Below are positions 1 to 8,064 of a DNA stretch of 64,000 bases, one piece after another. The stretch covers positions 1-64,000 of the forward strand of contig CAVRIZ010000007.1 of NCBI GenBank assembly GCA_963721445.1, written 5' to 3'. Under the pieces are notes generated by a model. The model saw nothing but the letters and a program-made list of their open reading frames with translations, searched no databases and was not told where the DNA came from. Every line of letters starts with the position of its first letter. Positions within the stretch are counted from its first letter, which is position 1. Both the position numbers and the translations under genes were made by a program. The stretch is from DAIOEK01 sp963721445. GTDB lineage: Bacteria; Chloroflexota; Anaerolineae; Anaerolineales; Anaerolineaceae.

Positions 1-4
1 GACA

Positions 5-33
5 ATAAAAATACCCCGATTTCTCGAGGTATT
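5..33 (-). terminator. Rho-independent terminator after tRNA-His
   Basis: Read on the minus strand, the arms AATACC and GGTATT (10-15 and 28-33) pair, with further partial pairing inside, and a T-rich tract follows (complement of 5-10). It lies just downstream of the tRNA-His 3' end and would end a hisS-tRNA-His transcript. Confidence 0.6.
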
Positions 34-38
34 CAAGG

Positions 39-111
39 GGTGGCTGATGGGGGTCGAACCCACAACAACTTGATCCACAGTCAAGCACTCTGCCATTGAG
101 CTACAGCCACC
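39..111 (-). tRNA. tRNA-His (anticodon GTG)
   Basis: The minus strand folds as a cloverleaf. The acceptor stem GTGGCTG (104-110) pairs with CAGCCAC (40-46). An extra 5' G (111) faces C73 (39), the G-1 hallmark of tRNA-His. The anticodon loop is CTGTGGA, giving anticodon GTG, and the T-arm has GGGTTCGACCC. CCA is not encoded. The gene sits 34 bases past the hisS stop on the same strand, so tRNA and cognate synthetase may share a transcript. Confidence 0.95.
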
Positions 112-145
112 ATGATCGGCTGAAATTTTATCACACCGAATGTCC

Positions 146-1420
146 TTACGCAAGTTTCGCAAGTATGAAGCTGGTCAGGTCTGCCTCGCTAACCAAATCC
201 TGCGATCCGTTCGACAGATCCTTCACAGTCACTTTCCCCAACGCCTGCTCATCTGTACCCAAAACAATGATAAATCGTACTCCCGTCCGGTCAGCATACT
301 TGAATTGCTTTGGCAATTTACTCAATTCAGGATAGCTGGTTGCATTTACGCCCGCGTTTCGCAATTCTGCCGCAAGACGAACCGACTTAATACTGGAATT
401 CTCATCGAAAATGGTCACCATCACGCTGGCCGGGAAAAGAGTCATCTTTGGTAAGCAGCCATATTTTTGTAAAACCAAACGGATGACCATGTCTCCCATG
501 GCAAAACCCATTCCACCCACAGGCTGCCCGCCCACATCCGCGACCAGGTTATTGTATCTACCGCCCCCCAGGATAGCTCTGAATTCACCATCCCCGTCGC
601 GCGCCTCAAACACGGTTCCGGTATAGTATTCCAGCCCGCGGATGATATTTGGATCAAATTGGAAATATTCCCTCAGACCAGTAGCTTCCAATAGTTCGAA
701 GAGACGCACCAATTCGGGAGATTTGCGCCATAACTCCAGATCGGTCAGGGCATTCTCCAGGTTCGTGATCTGCTCGACCAAGAACCCCTGCTCCACGGCA
801 AAGGCTTTCCAGGCATCTAGGCTCATCTTATCTTTGCGATCGATCAGCTTGAATACCTGTTTTATTTGTTCGGAAGGGATTTGCATCCCGGCAATGGTTT
901 TTTCCATCAATGCGCGATTATTTATTCGTATGTTCACCTGCTCTGGCTTCAGACCGGTCTGACGCAAAAATTCTGCGGCAATGGAAACCACCTCTGCATC
1001 TGCTTCCGCCCCGGTAGGACCGATTAGATCGGCATTCCATTGGAAGAATTCCCGCGATCGTCCTTTCTGCGGGCGTTCATACCGCCAGAATGGTCCGAAA
1101 GACCACCAACGTACTGGAAATGCCAGGTCATTCTGCTTCAGGGCGATCATCCTTGCCAGGCTGGGTGTTAATTCCGGCCTCAGCGTAATATCCTCTCCAC
1201 CTCTATCCTGGAAAACAAAAGATTGTTCTTTGACCAGTTCGTCTCCAGATTTCGCCGCGTATAAATCCACTTTTTCAAGGAAAGGACCATCATATTCCTG
1301 GTACCCGAACGATTCCGAAACTCGCTTAAGACACGCATACAGCCAGGATCGAAACGCCAGGTCCTCTGGATAAAAATCGCGCGCGCCTTTTACACCTTGA
1401 ATAATCGCCTTCATACGCAT
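146..1420 (-). CDS. hisS: histidyl-tRNA synthetase
   Basis: This class II aminoacyl-tRNA synthetase charges tRNA-His in the cytoplasm. The N-terminus carries the HisS-typical KGARDFYPED. Motif 2 is seen in RPQKGRSREFFQW, and the histidine-binding GLEYYTGTVFE and GGGRYNNLV regions follow. A C-terminal anticodon-binding domain of about 90 residues closes the protein. Length (424 aa) is normal. Three starts lie within four codons (GTG at 1423, ATG at 1420, ATG at 1414). ATG 1420 is preferred because GAGAGG stands five bases upstream. The tRNA-His gene follows directly. Confidence 0.96.
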   Translation of the reverse strand: MRMKAIIQGVKGARDFYPEDLAFRSWLYACLKRVSESFGYQEYDGPFLEKVDLYAAKSGDELVKEQSFVFQDRGGEDITLRPELTPSLARMIALKQNDLAFPVRWWSFGPFWRYERPQKGRSREFFQWNADLIGPTGAEADAEVVSIAAEFLRQTGLKPEQVNIRINNRALMEKTIAGMQIPSEQIKQVFKLIDRKDKMSLDAWKAFAVEQGFLVEQITNLENALTDLELWRKSPELVRLFELLEATGLREYFQFDPNIIRGLEYYTGTVFEARDGDGEFRAILGGGRYNNLVADVGGQPVGGMGFAMGDMVIRLVLQKYGCLPKMTLFPASVMVTIFDENSSIKSVRLAAELRNAGVNATSYPELSKLPKQFKYADRTGVRFIIVLGTDEQALGKVTVKDLSNGSQDLVSEADLTSFILAKLA

Positions 1421-1503
1421 CACATCCTCTCAACAACCTAAAACGAATGTTTATATTTTAACATGCAAAAGCTCACATTCACAGAAAATCTATTGAATAA
1501 TCA

Positions 1504-1532
1504 TTGCCCCTTCTTTATTATCAGGCTATACT
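1504..1532 (+). promoter_or_regulatory. candidate sigma-70-type promoter of the hydrogenase island
   Basis: TTGCCC (1504-1509) and TATACT (1527-1532) are separated by 17 bases and lie about 45 bases before the first gene of the long plus-strand island. The -35 matches the consensus only in its first half, so the call is tentative. Confidence 0.42.
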
Positions 1533-1577
1533 AACTTATCTTTCGTCAGAAATTGATAAAATTTGCAGGTTATGCTA

Positions 1578-1958
1578 ATGAAGATGCAAGAGCTTTTACA
1601 AATAATTGATGGCAGTCTGTTGACTGAATCGAATAATCTCGACCGGGAGATCAAGGGTGGATGTGGTGCGGATCTAATGAGCGACGTCCTGGCTTTCATT
1701 CAGCCAGATGCGGTGCTTCTAACAGGACTATGTAATCCACAGGTGGTCAGGACAGCGCATATGGCAGACGTTGCTGCCATTGTTGTGGTCCGCGGGAAAA
1801 AACCACCCAGCGAGACGATTGACCTTGCGAATGAAGAGAAAATTCCTCTCATTTCTACACCATATGGGACCTTTGAACTATGTGGTAGATTGTTCGCCGC
1901 AGGTTTACCCTCGCTTGAAAAACCTGTCGGTGACGGTCCCTGTTCGTGTGACGAATAA
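1578..1958 (+). CDS. DRTGG-domain protein, copy 1 (hydrogenase-linked)
   Basis: A small (126 aa) cytoplasmic protein of the DRTGG-like alpha/beta fold, which is also found beside HPr kinase and phosphotransacetylase domains. It carries CGADLMSDVLAF near residue 30 and a hydrophobic core that ends in PLISTPYGTFELCGRL. It is paralogous to the product at 2974-3315: their first 18 residues align without gaps (MKMQELLQIIDGSLLTES against MNLQEIIKTLDLTLLTES). That alignment and the AGG spacing favour ATG 1578 over the upstream TTG (1563) or ATG (1572). Similar genes flank bifurcating-hydrogenase operons in Clostridia and Thermotogae, and their function is not established. I infer a regulatory or ligand-sensing role. 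Confidence 0.72.
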   Translation: MKMQELLQIIDGSLLTESNNLDREIKGGCGADLMSDVLAFIQPDAVLLTGLCNPQVVRTAHMADVAAIVVVRGKKPPSETIDLANEEKIPLISTPYGTFELCGRLFAAGLPSLEKPVGDGPCSCDE

Positions 1959-1975
1959 CACCTCCGGAGAATTTC

Positions 1976-2977
1976 ATGAGTGCAAACGTCCAGTCGGGAA
2001 AAATCATTACAGACGCCATTGCTGAAGAAATTACTCGTGTAGAAGAACTATCCTATGAATTAAAAATAAATCAGGTGATGACCCGAACCATGAAGGTCAT
2101 TACCCCTGATATTTCCATGGAAGAAGTGGCTGATCTTTTCCGGGGCGCCCGTATTTCGGGCGCTCCTGTTGTAGTAAAAGATAAGCTGGTAGGTATTCTA
2201 AGTATCGAGGATTTGATCCGCTCGCTTCGTGTGTATGACTTAAAAGCGCCAGTCAGTAAATACATGTCTGAAAAAGTCATCACCGTACATGAATATGACC
2301 CGGTTGTGGAAGCCTTGAAAACATTCGTGCAGGCGCATGTTGGCCGCCTGCCGGTGGTGGATGAGAACGATCATCTGGTTGGGATCATCACCAAAGGCGA
2401 TATCACCCGAGGTTTACTTCGCGCTCTTCAGTATGATTTCCAGGCAGAAGAGATTCGAACCTACCGGGCGAGCCATCTCTTTGAAGATATTATCTCCAAC
2501 CGCACCAGTCTGATTTTGCGCTATGAGATTAAGCCTGGAGATTTTACAAAAGGTGGAACCGCCTCGAGCTCTATCAAACGGGCTTTGATGCGGCTCGGTG
2601 CTCCAGCCCAGATTGCCCGTCGTTGTGGGATCGCAATCTATGAAGCGGAGATGAATCTCATCATCCATTCAACCCATGGCGGAAATATTCGGGTGGAAAT
2701 TGAACCTCATCAGATCACGATGGAAGCCGTGGATGATGGACCTGGTATTAAAGATATTGAACTCGCGATGAAACCAGGCTGGTCAACAGCGACTGAGGAA
2801 ATTCGTGAGATGGGTTTCGGCGCAGGAATGGGTTTGGTCAATATCTCCCGCTGTGTTGACCAGATGAAGTTGGAATCATCCCCCGAAAAAGGGACGCGAT
2901 TAAAAGTAAAACTATTCTTGAAAGACCAAGATTCGTTCGGAGAAGCTAACCCAGTCCCCCAGGAGAAAAAGCCATGA
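1976..2977 (+). CDS. CBS-domain pair fused to an anti-sigma-factor-type ATPase domain
   Basis: 333 aa. Residues about 30-155 form two CBS motifs (VMTRTMKVITPDISMEE and YMSEKVITVHEYDPVVEA, each followed by LVGI(L/I)). Such pairs usually bind adenine nucleotides. Residues about 185-320 are a GHKL/HATPase domain of the RsbW type: N-box EAEMNLIIHSTHGG, G1 box DDGPGIKD and G2 box GAGMGLVNI. This suggests a serine-kinase or anti-sigma-like regulator whose activity responds to energy charge. It lies 17 bases after the first DRTGG gene with CCGGAGA before its ATG, and overlaps the next gene by 4 bases (ATGA). Its target is unknown. Confidence 0.8.
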   Translation: MSANVQSGKIITDAIAEEITRVEELSYELKINQVMTRTMKVITPDISMEEVADLFRGARISGAPVVVKDKLVGILSIEDLIRSLRVYDLKAPVSKYMSEKVITVHEYDPVVEALKTFVQAHVGRLPVVDENDHLVGIITKGDITRGLLRALQYDFQAEEIRTYRASHLFEDIISNRTSLILRYEIKPGDFTKGGTASSSIKRALMRLGAPAQIARRCGIAIYEAEMNLIIHSTHGGNIRVEIEPHQITMEAVDDGPGIKDIELAMKPGWSTATEEIREMGFGAGMGLVNISRCVDQMKLESSPEKGTRLKVKLFLKDQDSFGEANPVPQEKKP

Positions 2978-3315
2978 ATCTTCAGGAAATTATCAAAACC
3001 CTTGACCTCACCCTCCTCACAGAATCAAAAGATTTCGCCCAAATTATCCCATCCAATGGTTATTGTGCGGATCTTCTCAGTTGTGTAATGGCTGGAGCAG
3101 CCCATCAGGGTATTTGGGTGACTCTTCAATCGCACAGCAATATTGTGGCTGTTGCCGCTTTATTGGATATTTCTGCAGTGATCATTACAGAAAATGCGCA
3201 GCCGGAAGCGGATACCATTGAGAAAGCAAATACAGAGGGAGTAACTTTGCTTTCTACTTCTAAAAAATCCTTTGAAGTATGCGGTTTATTGTGGCAATCA
3301 GGTATGCAAGGATAA
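2974..3315 (+). CDS. DRTGG-domain protein, copy 2
   Basis: 113 aa and paralogous to the product at 1578-1958. It keeps YCADLLSCVMAG where copy 1 has CGADLMSDVLAF, and SFEVCGLLWQSG at the C-terminus where copy 1 has TFELCGRLFAAG. It starts inside the stop of the CBS/ATPase gene (ATGA), so translation of the two is probably coupled. Two divergent DRTGG copies bracketing one CBS/anti-sigma protein suggest a heteromeric regulatory unit, but this is inference. No catalytic motif is visible. Confidence 0.72.
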   Translation: MNLQEIIKTLDLTLLTESKDFAQIIPSNGYCADLLSCVMAGAAHQGIWVTLQSHSNIVAVAALLDISAVIITENAQPEADTIEKANTEGVTLLSTSKKSFEVCGLLWQSGMQG

Positions 3316-3347
3316 AACCCAAATTCTCAGGGGGGGAAACAGGTCAG

Positions 3348-4091
3348 ATGATTTTTCGCGCTGAACTGCATGTGCATACAGTGCTCTCACCGTGCGCGGA
3401 TGTTGAAATGATTCCCCCATTTATCATTCAAACAGCTGTGGAAACCGGTATTAATCTGATTGCGATAACCGATCATAATAGTACTGCTAATATATCCTCG
3501 GTCATGCGGGCGGCTGAAGGGAGCGGCGTGCATGTATTACCGGGAATGGAACTGCAAACCCAGGAAGAAGTTCACCTGCTCTGTTTGTTTGATGATCTCG
3601 ACCAGGCAATGGAAATGCAAAACTATGTAGATCAGCATCTTCCGAATATTGTGAATGACCCGGAACACTTTGGCGAACAATTTGTAGTTGACCATACTGG
3701 TGATTTTATTCGGCGCGAGAACCGGTTGCTGATAAACTCTGTTCAAATTTCGTTGGAAAAAGCGGTATCCGTAATTCATCAATTACATGGTATAGCAATT
3801 CCAGCCCATATTAATCGACGGGCATTTGGATTGATCGAAATGCTTGGGTTTATTCCACCGGAAATACCTTTCGATGCGGTTGAAATTTCCAGCCACGTCC
3901 AGCCTGATGCCTATCTGGCTGCCCAACGTATCCCCATCACATTACCCATTATTCAATCCGGAGATGTTCATCGTTTGGAAGAATTCGGGGGAAAAATGTT
4001 GTTTGATATGCAATCGCCATCCATTTCTGAAATTTTGCTTGCTTTAAATGTCGTTAACGGAAGAAATTACAAGATAAAAAGCCTGAATTGA
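3348..4091 (+). CDS. PHP-domain metal-dependent phosphoesterase
   Basis: 247 aa from ATG 3348. PHP metal-ligand motifs are present: ELHVHTVLSPCADV near residue 5, ITDHNSTAN near 40, GMELQTQEEVHLLC near 65, HINRR near 145 and SGDVHRLEEFG near the C-terminus. The family hydrolyses phosphoesters with a trinuclear metal centre, and the substrate here is not evident. An in-frame upstream start (3279) would overlap the DRTGG gene. ATG 3348 is chosen because the conserved domain begins immediately after it and a purine-rich AGG lies upstream. The same gene type occurs in [FeFe]-hydrogenase operons, which supports a regulatory or nucleotide-turnover role. Confidence 0.78.
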   Translation: MIFRAELHVHTVLSPCADVEMIPPFIIQTAVETGINLIAITDHNSTANISSVMRAAEGSGVHVLPGMELQTQEEVHLLCLFDDLDQAMEMQNYVDQHLPNIVNDPEHFGEQFVVDHTGDFIRRENRLLINSVQISLEKAVSVIHQLHGIAIPAHINRRAFGLIEMLGFIPPEIPFDAVEISSHVQPDAYLAAQRIPITLPIIQSGDVHRLEEFGGKMLFDMQSPSISEILLALNVVNGRNYKIKSLN

Positions 4092-4124
4092 CAACTTGCA
4101 TACAGGATTATGACATTTAGTCAT
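4088..4124 (+). promoter_or_regulatory. inverted repeat and -35-like element before the first NuoE
   Basis: A perfect inverted repeat ATGAC-N5-GTCAT occupies 4110-4124, and TTGACA lies at 4088-4093, overlapping the stop of the PHP gene. The gap to the next start (4213) is 121 bases, the longest break in the front half of the island. A promoter with an operator is plausible. The -10 is not clear: the best match, TATGAC at 4109-4114, sits at 15-base spacing. Confidence 0.35.
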
Positions 4125-4212
4125 TACTGTTCCAGTGGGTGGAATGTAAACTTGAATAGTGGTGGGAGCAATCTTTCTGGTCGCTGACCAGTTGCATCAG
4201 GAGCTTCGTATA

Positions 4213-4719
4213 ATGTACAAAATATTAGAAAAGGTGTCTGACACAGACCCGATCAAAAACCCTGAACAAAAAGCAGTAATTGATTGTATTATCGCCGAAA
4301 GTCGCGCCCTACCCGGGTCTACGATGGTCATTTTGAATAACCTGCAAAATTCGGTAGGTTTCATTTCAGAACCGATGCAAGCGTATGTCGCTCAGGAATT
4401 GAAAATTCCTGTAAGCAAAGTCCATGGTGTTGTATCGTTCTACTCTTTCTTTACAACAGAGCCAAGAGGAAAACATACTATCAAGTTCTGCATGGGCACG
4501 GCCTGCTACGTAGGTGGAATGCCTCAGATTATTGAAAAAGCAAAGCAAGTATTGGGTATTGAACCAGGTCAAACAACAAAAGATGGCAATATCACGCTTG
4601 AGATTTGTCGCTGTGTAGGAGCCTGCAGTCAGGCGCCGGTTATTGTTGTCGATGAAGATAGCGTGGGAAGAGTAAAACCAAACAAATTCCCACAATTTAT
4701 TCGCAAATGTCAGGAATAA
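4213..4719 (+). CDS. NuoE/HydC-like [2Fe-2S] subunit, copy 1
   Basis: 168 aa, thioredoxin-like [2Fe-2S] subunit of NADH-oxidising modules (NuoE/HoxE/HydC). All four ligands are present in the standard spacing: KFCMGTACYVGG (C-x4-C) and CRCVGACSQAP (C-x3-C). The N-terminal helical bundle leads into VSKVHGVVSFYSFF, the NuoE signature. ATG 4213 is chosen over an upstream in-frame start (4159) because CAGGAG stands nine bases before it. It lies 15 bases before the ATPase gene. With 5328 and 5739 it forms the module normally found with electron-bifurcating [FeFe] hydrogenases. It should pass electrons between the partner flavoprotein and the hydrogenase core. Confidence 0.9.
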   Translation: MYKILEKVSDTDPIKNPEQKAVIDCIIAESRALPGSTMVILNNLQNSVGFISEPMQAYVAQELKIPVSKVHGVVSFYSFFTTEPRGKHTIKFCMGTACYVGGMPQIIEKAKQVLGIEPGQTTKDGNITLEICRCVGACSQAPVIVVDEDSVGRVKPNKFPQFIRKCQE

Positions 4720-4734
4720 GGATCGAAGGTATCC

Positions 4735-5313
4735 GTGCGTGAAATAGCCTTACATCTGCTGGATATTGCAGAAAATTCAGTTATGGCTAAAGCTGATACG
4801 ATCAAAATTTCGGTATCTGAAAACACGCATAGTGACCGCCTATCCTTCTCGGTAAGCGACAATGGTATCGGCATGGATGATGAAATGGTATCCCGAGTGG
4901 TCGATCCTTTTACGACCACCCGTACAACCAGAAAAGTTGGACTCGGAATTCCGTTACTCAAAGCGGCGGCTGAAGCATGCAATGGTGGTTTGACCATTAC
5001 CTCTATTAAAGGAAAAGGCACAAAACTCTCTTGTTGGTTCCAGCGGAGTCATATTGATCGAATGCCGCTTGGAGATTTGACCAATACATTAATGATGTTA
5101 TTGATTGGTTACCCAACCATTCATTGGATTTTTCGGTATGAACTAAATGAAGAAATGTTCGAATTTGATGATGAGTATTTTAAGAATGAATTAGGCGATC
5201 TTCCATTATCAGAACCATCCATTATCCGTTTCCTTCGGGAACATCTTTTGAATGGAATCAATAGTCTTAAAAAAGAAACAATAGTGAAAAAATCTGAAAT
5301 TAGTAAAACCTAA
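4735..5313 (+). CDS. GHKL-family ATP-binding protein in the hydrogenase operon
   Basis: 192 aa with a GTG start (4735) preceded by GAAGG. It has histidine-kinase-like ATPase boxes (DIAENSVMAKAD as N-box, DNGIGMDD as G1, GLGIPLLK as G2) followed by a C-terminal half of about 90 residues that I cannot assign. No dimerisation or phospho-acceptor histidine domain is seen, so it is not a complete sensor kinase. The same gene lies between the NuoE-like and ferredoxin-like genes in many clostridial HydABC operons. Its biochemical role is not established. Assembly or regulation of the complex is inferred from position. Confidence 0.78.
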   Translation: MREIALHLLDIAENSVMAKADTIKISVSENTHSDRLSFSVSDNGIGMDDEMVSRVVDPFTTTRTTRKVGLGIPLLKAAAEACNGGLTITSIKGKGTKLSCWFQRSHIDRMPLGDLTNTLMMLLIGYPTIHWIFRYELNEEMFEFDDEYFKNELGDLPLSEPSIIRFLREHLLNGINSLKKETIVKKSEISKT

Positions 5314-5327
5314 ACCAGGAGTCTAAT

Positions 5328-5696
5328 ATGCCAACCGTAAAGACTTTAGAAGATCTAAAAAGAATTCGCGAAGAAGCCTTGGAAAAACGCAAAGCCAAAA
5401 CAACAACCGGTCAGATACACGTGGTTGTTGGTATGGGCACATGTGGGATAGCCGCAGGTGCGCGCGATGCGATGAAATCTGTGCTGGATATTATCGAAAA
5501 AGACAACTTAAGCGGTGTCCTTGTAACCCAAACTGGTTGCATCGGTCAATGTGAGAAAGAACCCATCGTTCAGGTTATAATGGGAGAACAGCCGAAAGTA
5601 ACGTACGGGAAAGTTACACCCGATGTGGCGGCGCGCATAATGAAAGAACACGTCGAAAATGGAACTATAGTCCAGAGTAATGTTATCCAGGTATAG
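5328..5696 (+). CDS. thioredoxin-like (2Fe-2S) ferredoxin
   Basis: 122 aa, starting after a clear AGGAG. It has the signature of the ferredoxin that sits between NuoE and NuoF in bifurcating-hydrogenase operons: GMGTCGIAAGARD near residue 42, then TGCIGQCEKEP near residue 70 and VTYGKVTPDVA near the end. Only three cysteines are obvious (one in the first motif, two in GCxGxC), which is how I remember this subfamily rather than a sign of damage. It probably shuttles electrons within the complex or is a structural subunit. The NuoF gene follows after 42 bases. Confidence 0.8.
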   Translation: MPTVKTLEDLKRIREEALEKRKAKTTTGQIHVVVGMGTCGIAAGARDAMKSVLDIIEKDNLSGVLVTQTGCIGQCEKEPIVQVIMGEQPKVTYGKVTPDVAARIMKEHVENGTIVQSNVIQV

Positions 5697-5738
5697 GATA
5701 ACGTCTCTGGATTTTCGCTGAAGATATAAGGATATAGC

Positions 5739-7520
5739 ATGAAGTATTATCGCTCCCATGTTCTGGTTTGCATCGACCCAGAATGCTTGGCAAAAGGTGC
5801 ACACGATATCATTGACCAGCTGAATGATGAATTGGTCGCTCAGGGGTTGATCGATGAAGTCCAGGTCCTGGAAACTTCCCGTATTGGTGGATGTGCGCAT
5901 GGACCTGAGATGATGGTATATCCAGAGGGGGTTCATTATTCGGATATCACCGTAGATGACGTTCCCTTCTTGGTGGAAGAACATTTTCTGAAAGGCCGAA
6001 TCGCGCAGAAATTTATCATCCCAGAAAAAGCGTTTGTGGATGAAGAATTAGGTGCTCCAAAACCCAAGGAAGTTCGGGTGGTTTTACGTAACTGCGGTCA
6101 GATTGATCCTGAAAACATCGAAGATTACATCGCCGCAGATGGTTACCTTGCCCTCGGTAATGTTCTTTCTGAAATGACTCCTCAAGATGTCATCGCAGAA
6201 GTATTAGCATCTGGCTTGCGTGGTCGCGGAGGTGCTGGATTTCCGGCAGCCAAAAAGTGGTCTTTTGTTGCAGCCAAGACCGATCCGGTTAAATACCTCA
6301 TCTGTAACGCTGATGAAGGTGATCCTGGTGCTTTCATGAACCGGCGAGTCTTAGAAGGAGACCCCCACTCTGTTATTGAGGGAATGATCATCGCCGGGTA
6401 CGCATCAGGTTGTCACCAGGGATATATCTATTGTCGAGCTGAATATCCTATAGCCGTGCGGACCCTCAATATTGCCATCGACCAGGCTCGCCAGATGGGC
6501 TTCCTTGGAAAAGATATTCTCGGATCCGGATATGATTTCGATCTCGAGGTACGCATGGGGGCTGGCGCTTTTGTATGTGGTGAAGAAACGGCGCTGATGG
6601 CATCCATCGAAGGCAGACGAGGTGAACCCCGTCCAAGACCTCCATTCCCAGCGGATCGCGGTCTGTGGGACAAGCCCTCGAATGTGAACAACGTAGAAAC
6701 CTATGCGAACGTCCCTCAGATCATTCTAAGGGGAGCATCCTGGTATGCCAGCATGGGTACGGAAAAAAGCAAAGGGACGAAAACTTTTGCGATTGCAGGT
6801 GATGTTAAGAACACAGGTCTAATTGAAGTGCCGCTGGGCATCACCTTGCGTGAAGTGATCTATGATGTCAGCGGCGGGATAAAAGACGATAAAGGCTTTA
6901 AAGCAATTCAAACCGGCGGCCCGATGGGTGGTTGTATACCTGAAAAGTTTCTTGACTTGCCGATAGATTACGAAAGCCTCGCCAGTGTCGGGTCTATGAT
7001 GGGTTCCGGCGGATTGATCGTCTTAGACGACGAGACCTGCATGGTGGATATCTCTCGTTTCTTTATGGAGTTCACACAGGACGAAAGTTGTGGGAAATGC
7101 ACTCCCTGCCGTGTAGGTACACGTCGGATCTTGGAAATACTGCAAAAGATAAGCGAAGGAAAGGGCCAGGATGGTGATTTGGAAACCTTGGATATGCTCT
7201 GTGAACAGATCAAAACCACCAGCCTTTGCGGTTTAGGTCAGGGCGCACCAAATCCAGTAGAGACGATCTTGAAACATTTCCGACCGGAATTTGAAGCGCA
7301 TATTCACGAAAAGAAATGTCCTGCCAAAGTGTGCAAATCATTGATCTCGTACGAGATTATTGACGGGATTTGTACTGGCTGTACCGTTTGTGCCCGAAAT
7401 TGCCCAACTAATGCGATAACCGGTGAAAGACGGCAAACTCACGTAATTGATCCCGATGTCTGTGTACGCTGCGGTATCTGTATGCAGGTCTGTAATTTCA
7501 ATGCAATTGTTATTAATTAA
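5739..7520 (+). CDS. NuoF/HydB-like flavoprotein with C-terminal 2x[4Fe-4S], copy 1
   Basis: 593 aa NADH-binding FMN subunit. It has an N-terminal thioredoxin-like domain, then the core with GRGGAGFPAAKKW (NADH/FMN site), NADEGDPG and ESCGKCTPCRVG plus TSLCGLG (N3-type [4Fe-4S]). A C-terminal bacterial-ferredoxin domain follows (CTGCTVCARNCP and CVRCGICMQVC). This tail is characteristic of HydB of electron-bifurcating hydrogenases. The N-terminal domain has CIDPEC and GGCAHGP: the fourth cysteine is kept but the third ligand position is Arg, so its [2Fe-2S] is doubtful. It is predicted to exchange electrons among NAD(H), ferredoxin and the hydrogenase. Confidence 0.92.
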   Translation: MKYYRSHVLVCIDPECLAKGAHDIIDQLNDELVAQGLIDEVQVLETSRIGGCAHGPEMMVYPEGVHYSDITVDDVPFLVEEHFLKGRIAQKFIIPEKAFVDEELGAPKPKEVRVVLRNCGQIDPENIEDYIAADGYLALGNVLSEMTPQDVIAEVLASGLRGRGGAGFPAAKKWSFVAAKTDPVKYLICNADEGDPGAFMNRRVLEGDPHSVIEGMIIAGYASGCHQGYIYCRAEYPIAVRTLNIAIDQARQMGFLGKDILGSGYDFDLEVRMGAGAFVCGEETALMASIEGRRGEPRPRPPFPADRGLWDKPSNVNNVETYANVPQIILRGASWYASMGTEKSKGTKTFAIAGDVKNTGLIEVPLGITLREVIYDVSGGIKDDKGFKAIQTGGPMGGCIPEKFLDLPIDYESLASVGSMMGSGGLIVLDDETCMVDISRFFMEFTQDESCGKCTPCRVGTRRILEILQKISEGKGQDGDLETLDMLCEQIKTTSLCGLGQGAPNPVETILKHFRPEFEAHIHEKKCPAKVCKSLISYEIIDGICTGCTVCARNCPTNAITGERRQTHVIDPDVCVRCGICMQVCNFNAIVIN

Positions 7521-7569
7521 CGCTCAGACTGACTTAAGTTGAATATTTCAAACCAGGAGGAAGAGCAGC

Positions 7570-8064
7570 ATGACTGAACCAGGAGACAACAAAGAGATAG
7601 TTCTCTCCGCAGTCCAAAAAGCCATGAATGTGTATGGTCCAAAAAAGGATGAATTGATTCCCATCCTTACATTCATCAACCGTGAAATTGGTTACTTACC
7701 TGATTGGGCTCTCGAAGAACTGAGTAAACGAATGCGAGTGCCCAAAAGTCAAATTTTTTCGGTTGCCAGCTTTTATGAGATGCTTTCCACCAAACCGGTG
7801 GGAAAACATATCATTCGGTTCTGCAAATCTGCACCATGCCATGTGGTTGGTGGACGTTTGGTATATAACGCAATTCTGGATCAATTGGGAATTAACCCTG
7901 GGGAAACAACAACCGACGGTAAATGGACGTTTCTGACGGTAAGTTGTTTGGGTGTGTGTGGAGTTGGCCCGGTGATGCAGATCGATGATGATATCTACGG
8001 CAACCTGACACCACAGCAGATCCCTCAAATCCTGATGAAATACTCAGAGGAGGGCGTCCAATGA
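7570..8064 (+). CDS. NuoE/HoxE-like [2Fe-2S] subunit, copy 2
   Basis: 164 aa, with a strong AGGAGG upstream of ATG 7570. It has the same fold and spacing as copy 1 (RFCKSAPCHVVG and SCLGVCGVGP, all four cysteines present) but clearly diverged sequence, so it is not a recent duplication. It overlaps the next gene by 4 bases (ATGA), giving tight coupling with its NuoF partner. It belongs to the contiguous set 7570-13593 that forms a complete NAD-linked [NiFe] hydrogenase. Confidence 0.92.
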   Translation: MTEPGDNKEIVLSAVQKAMNVYGPKKDELIPILTFINREIGYLPDWALEELSKRMRVPKSQIFSVASFYEMLSTKPVGKHIIRFCKSAPCHVVGGRLVYNAILDQLGINPGETTTDGKWTFLTVSCLGVCGVGPVMQIDDDIYGNLTPQQIPQILMKYSEEGVQ

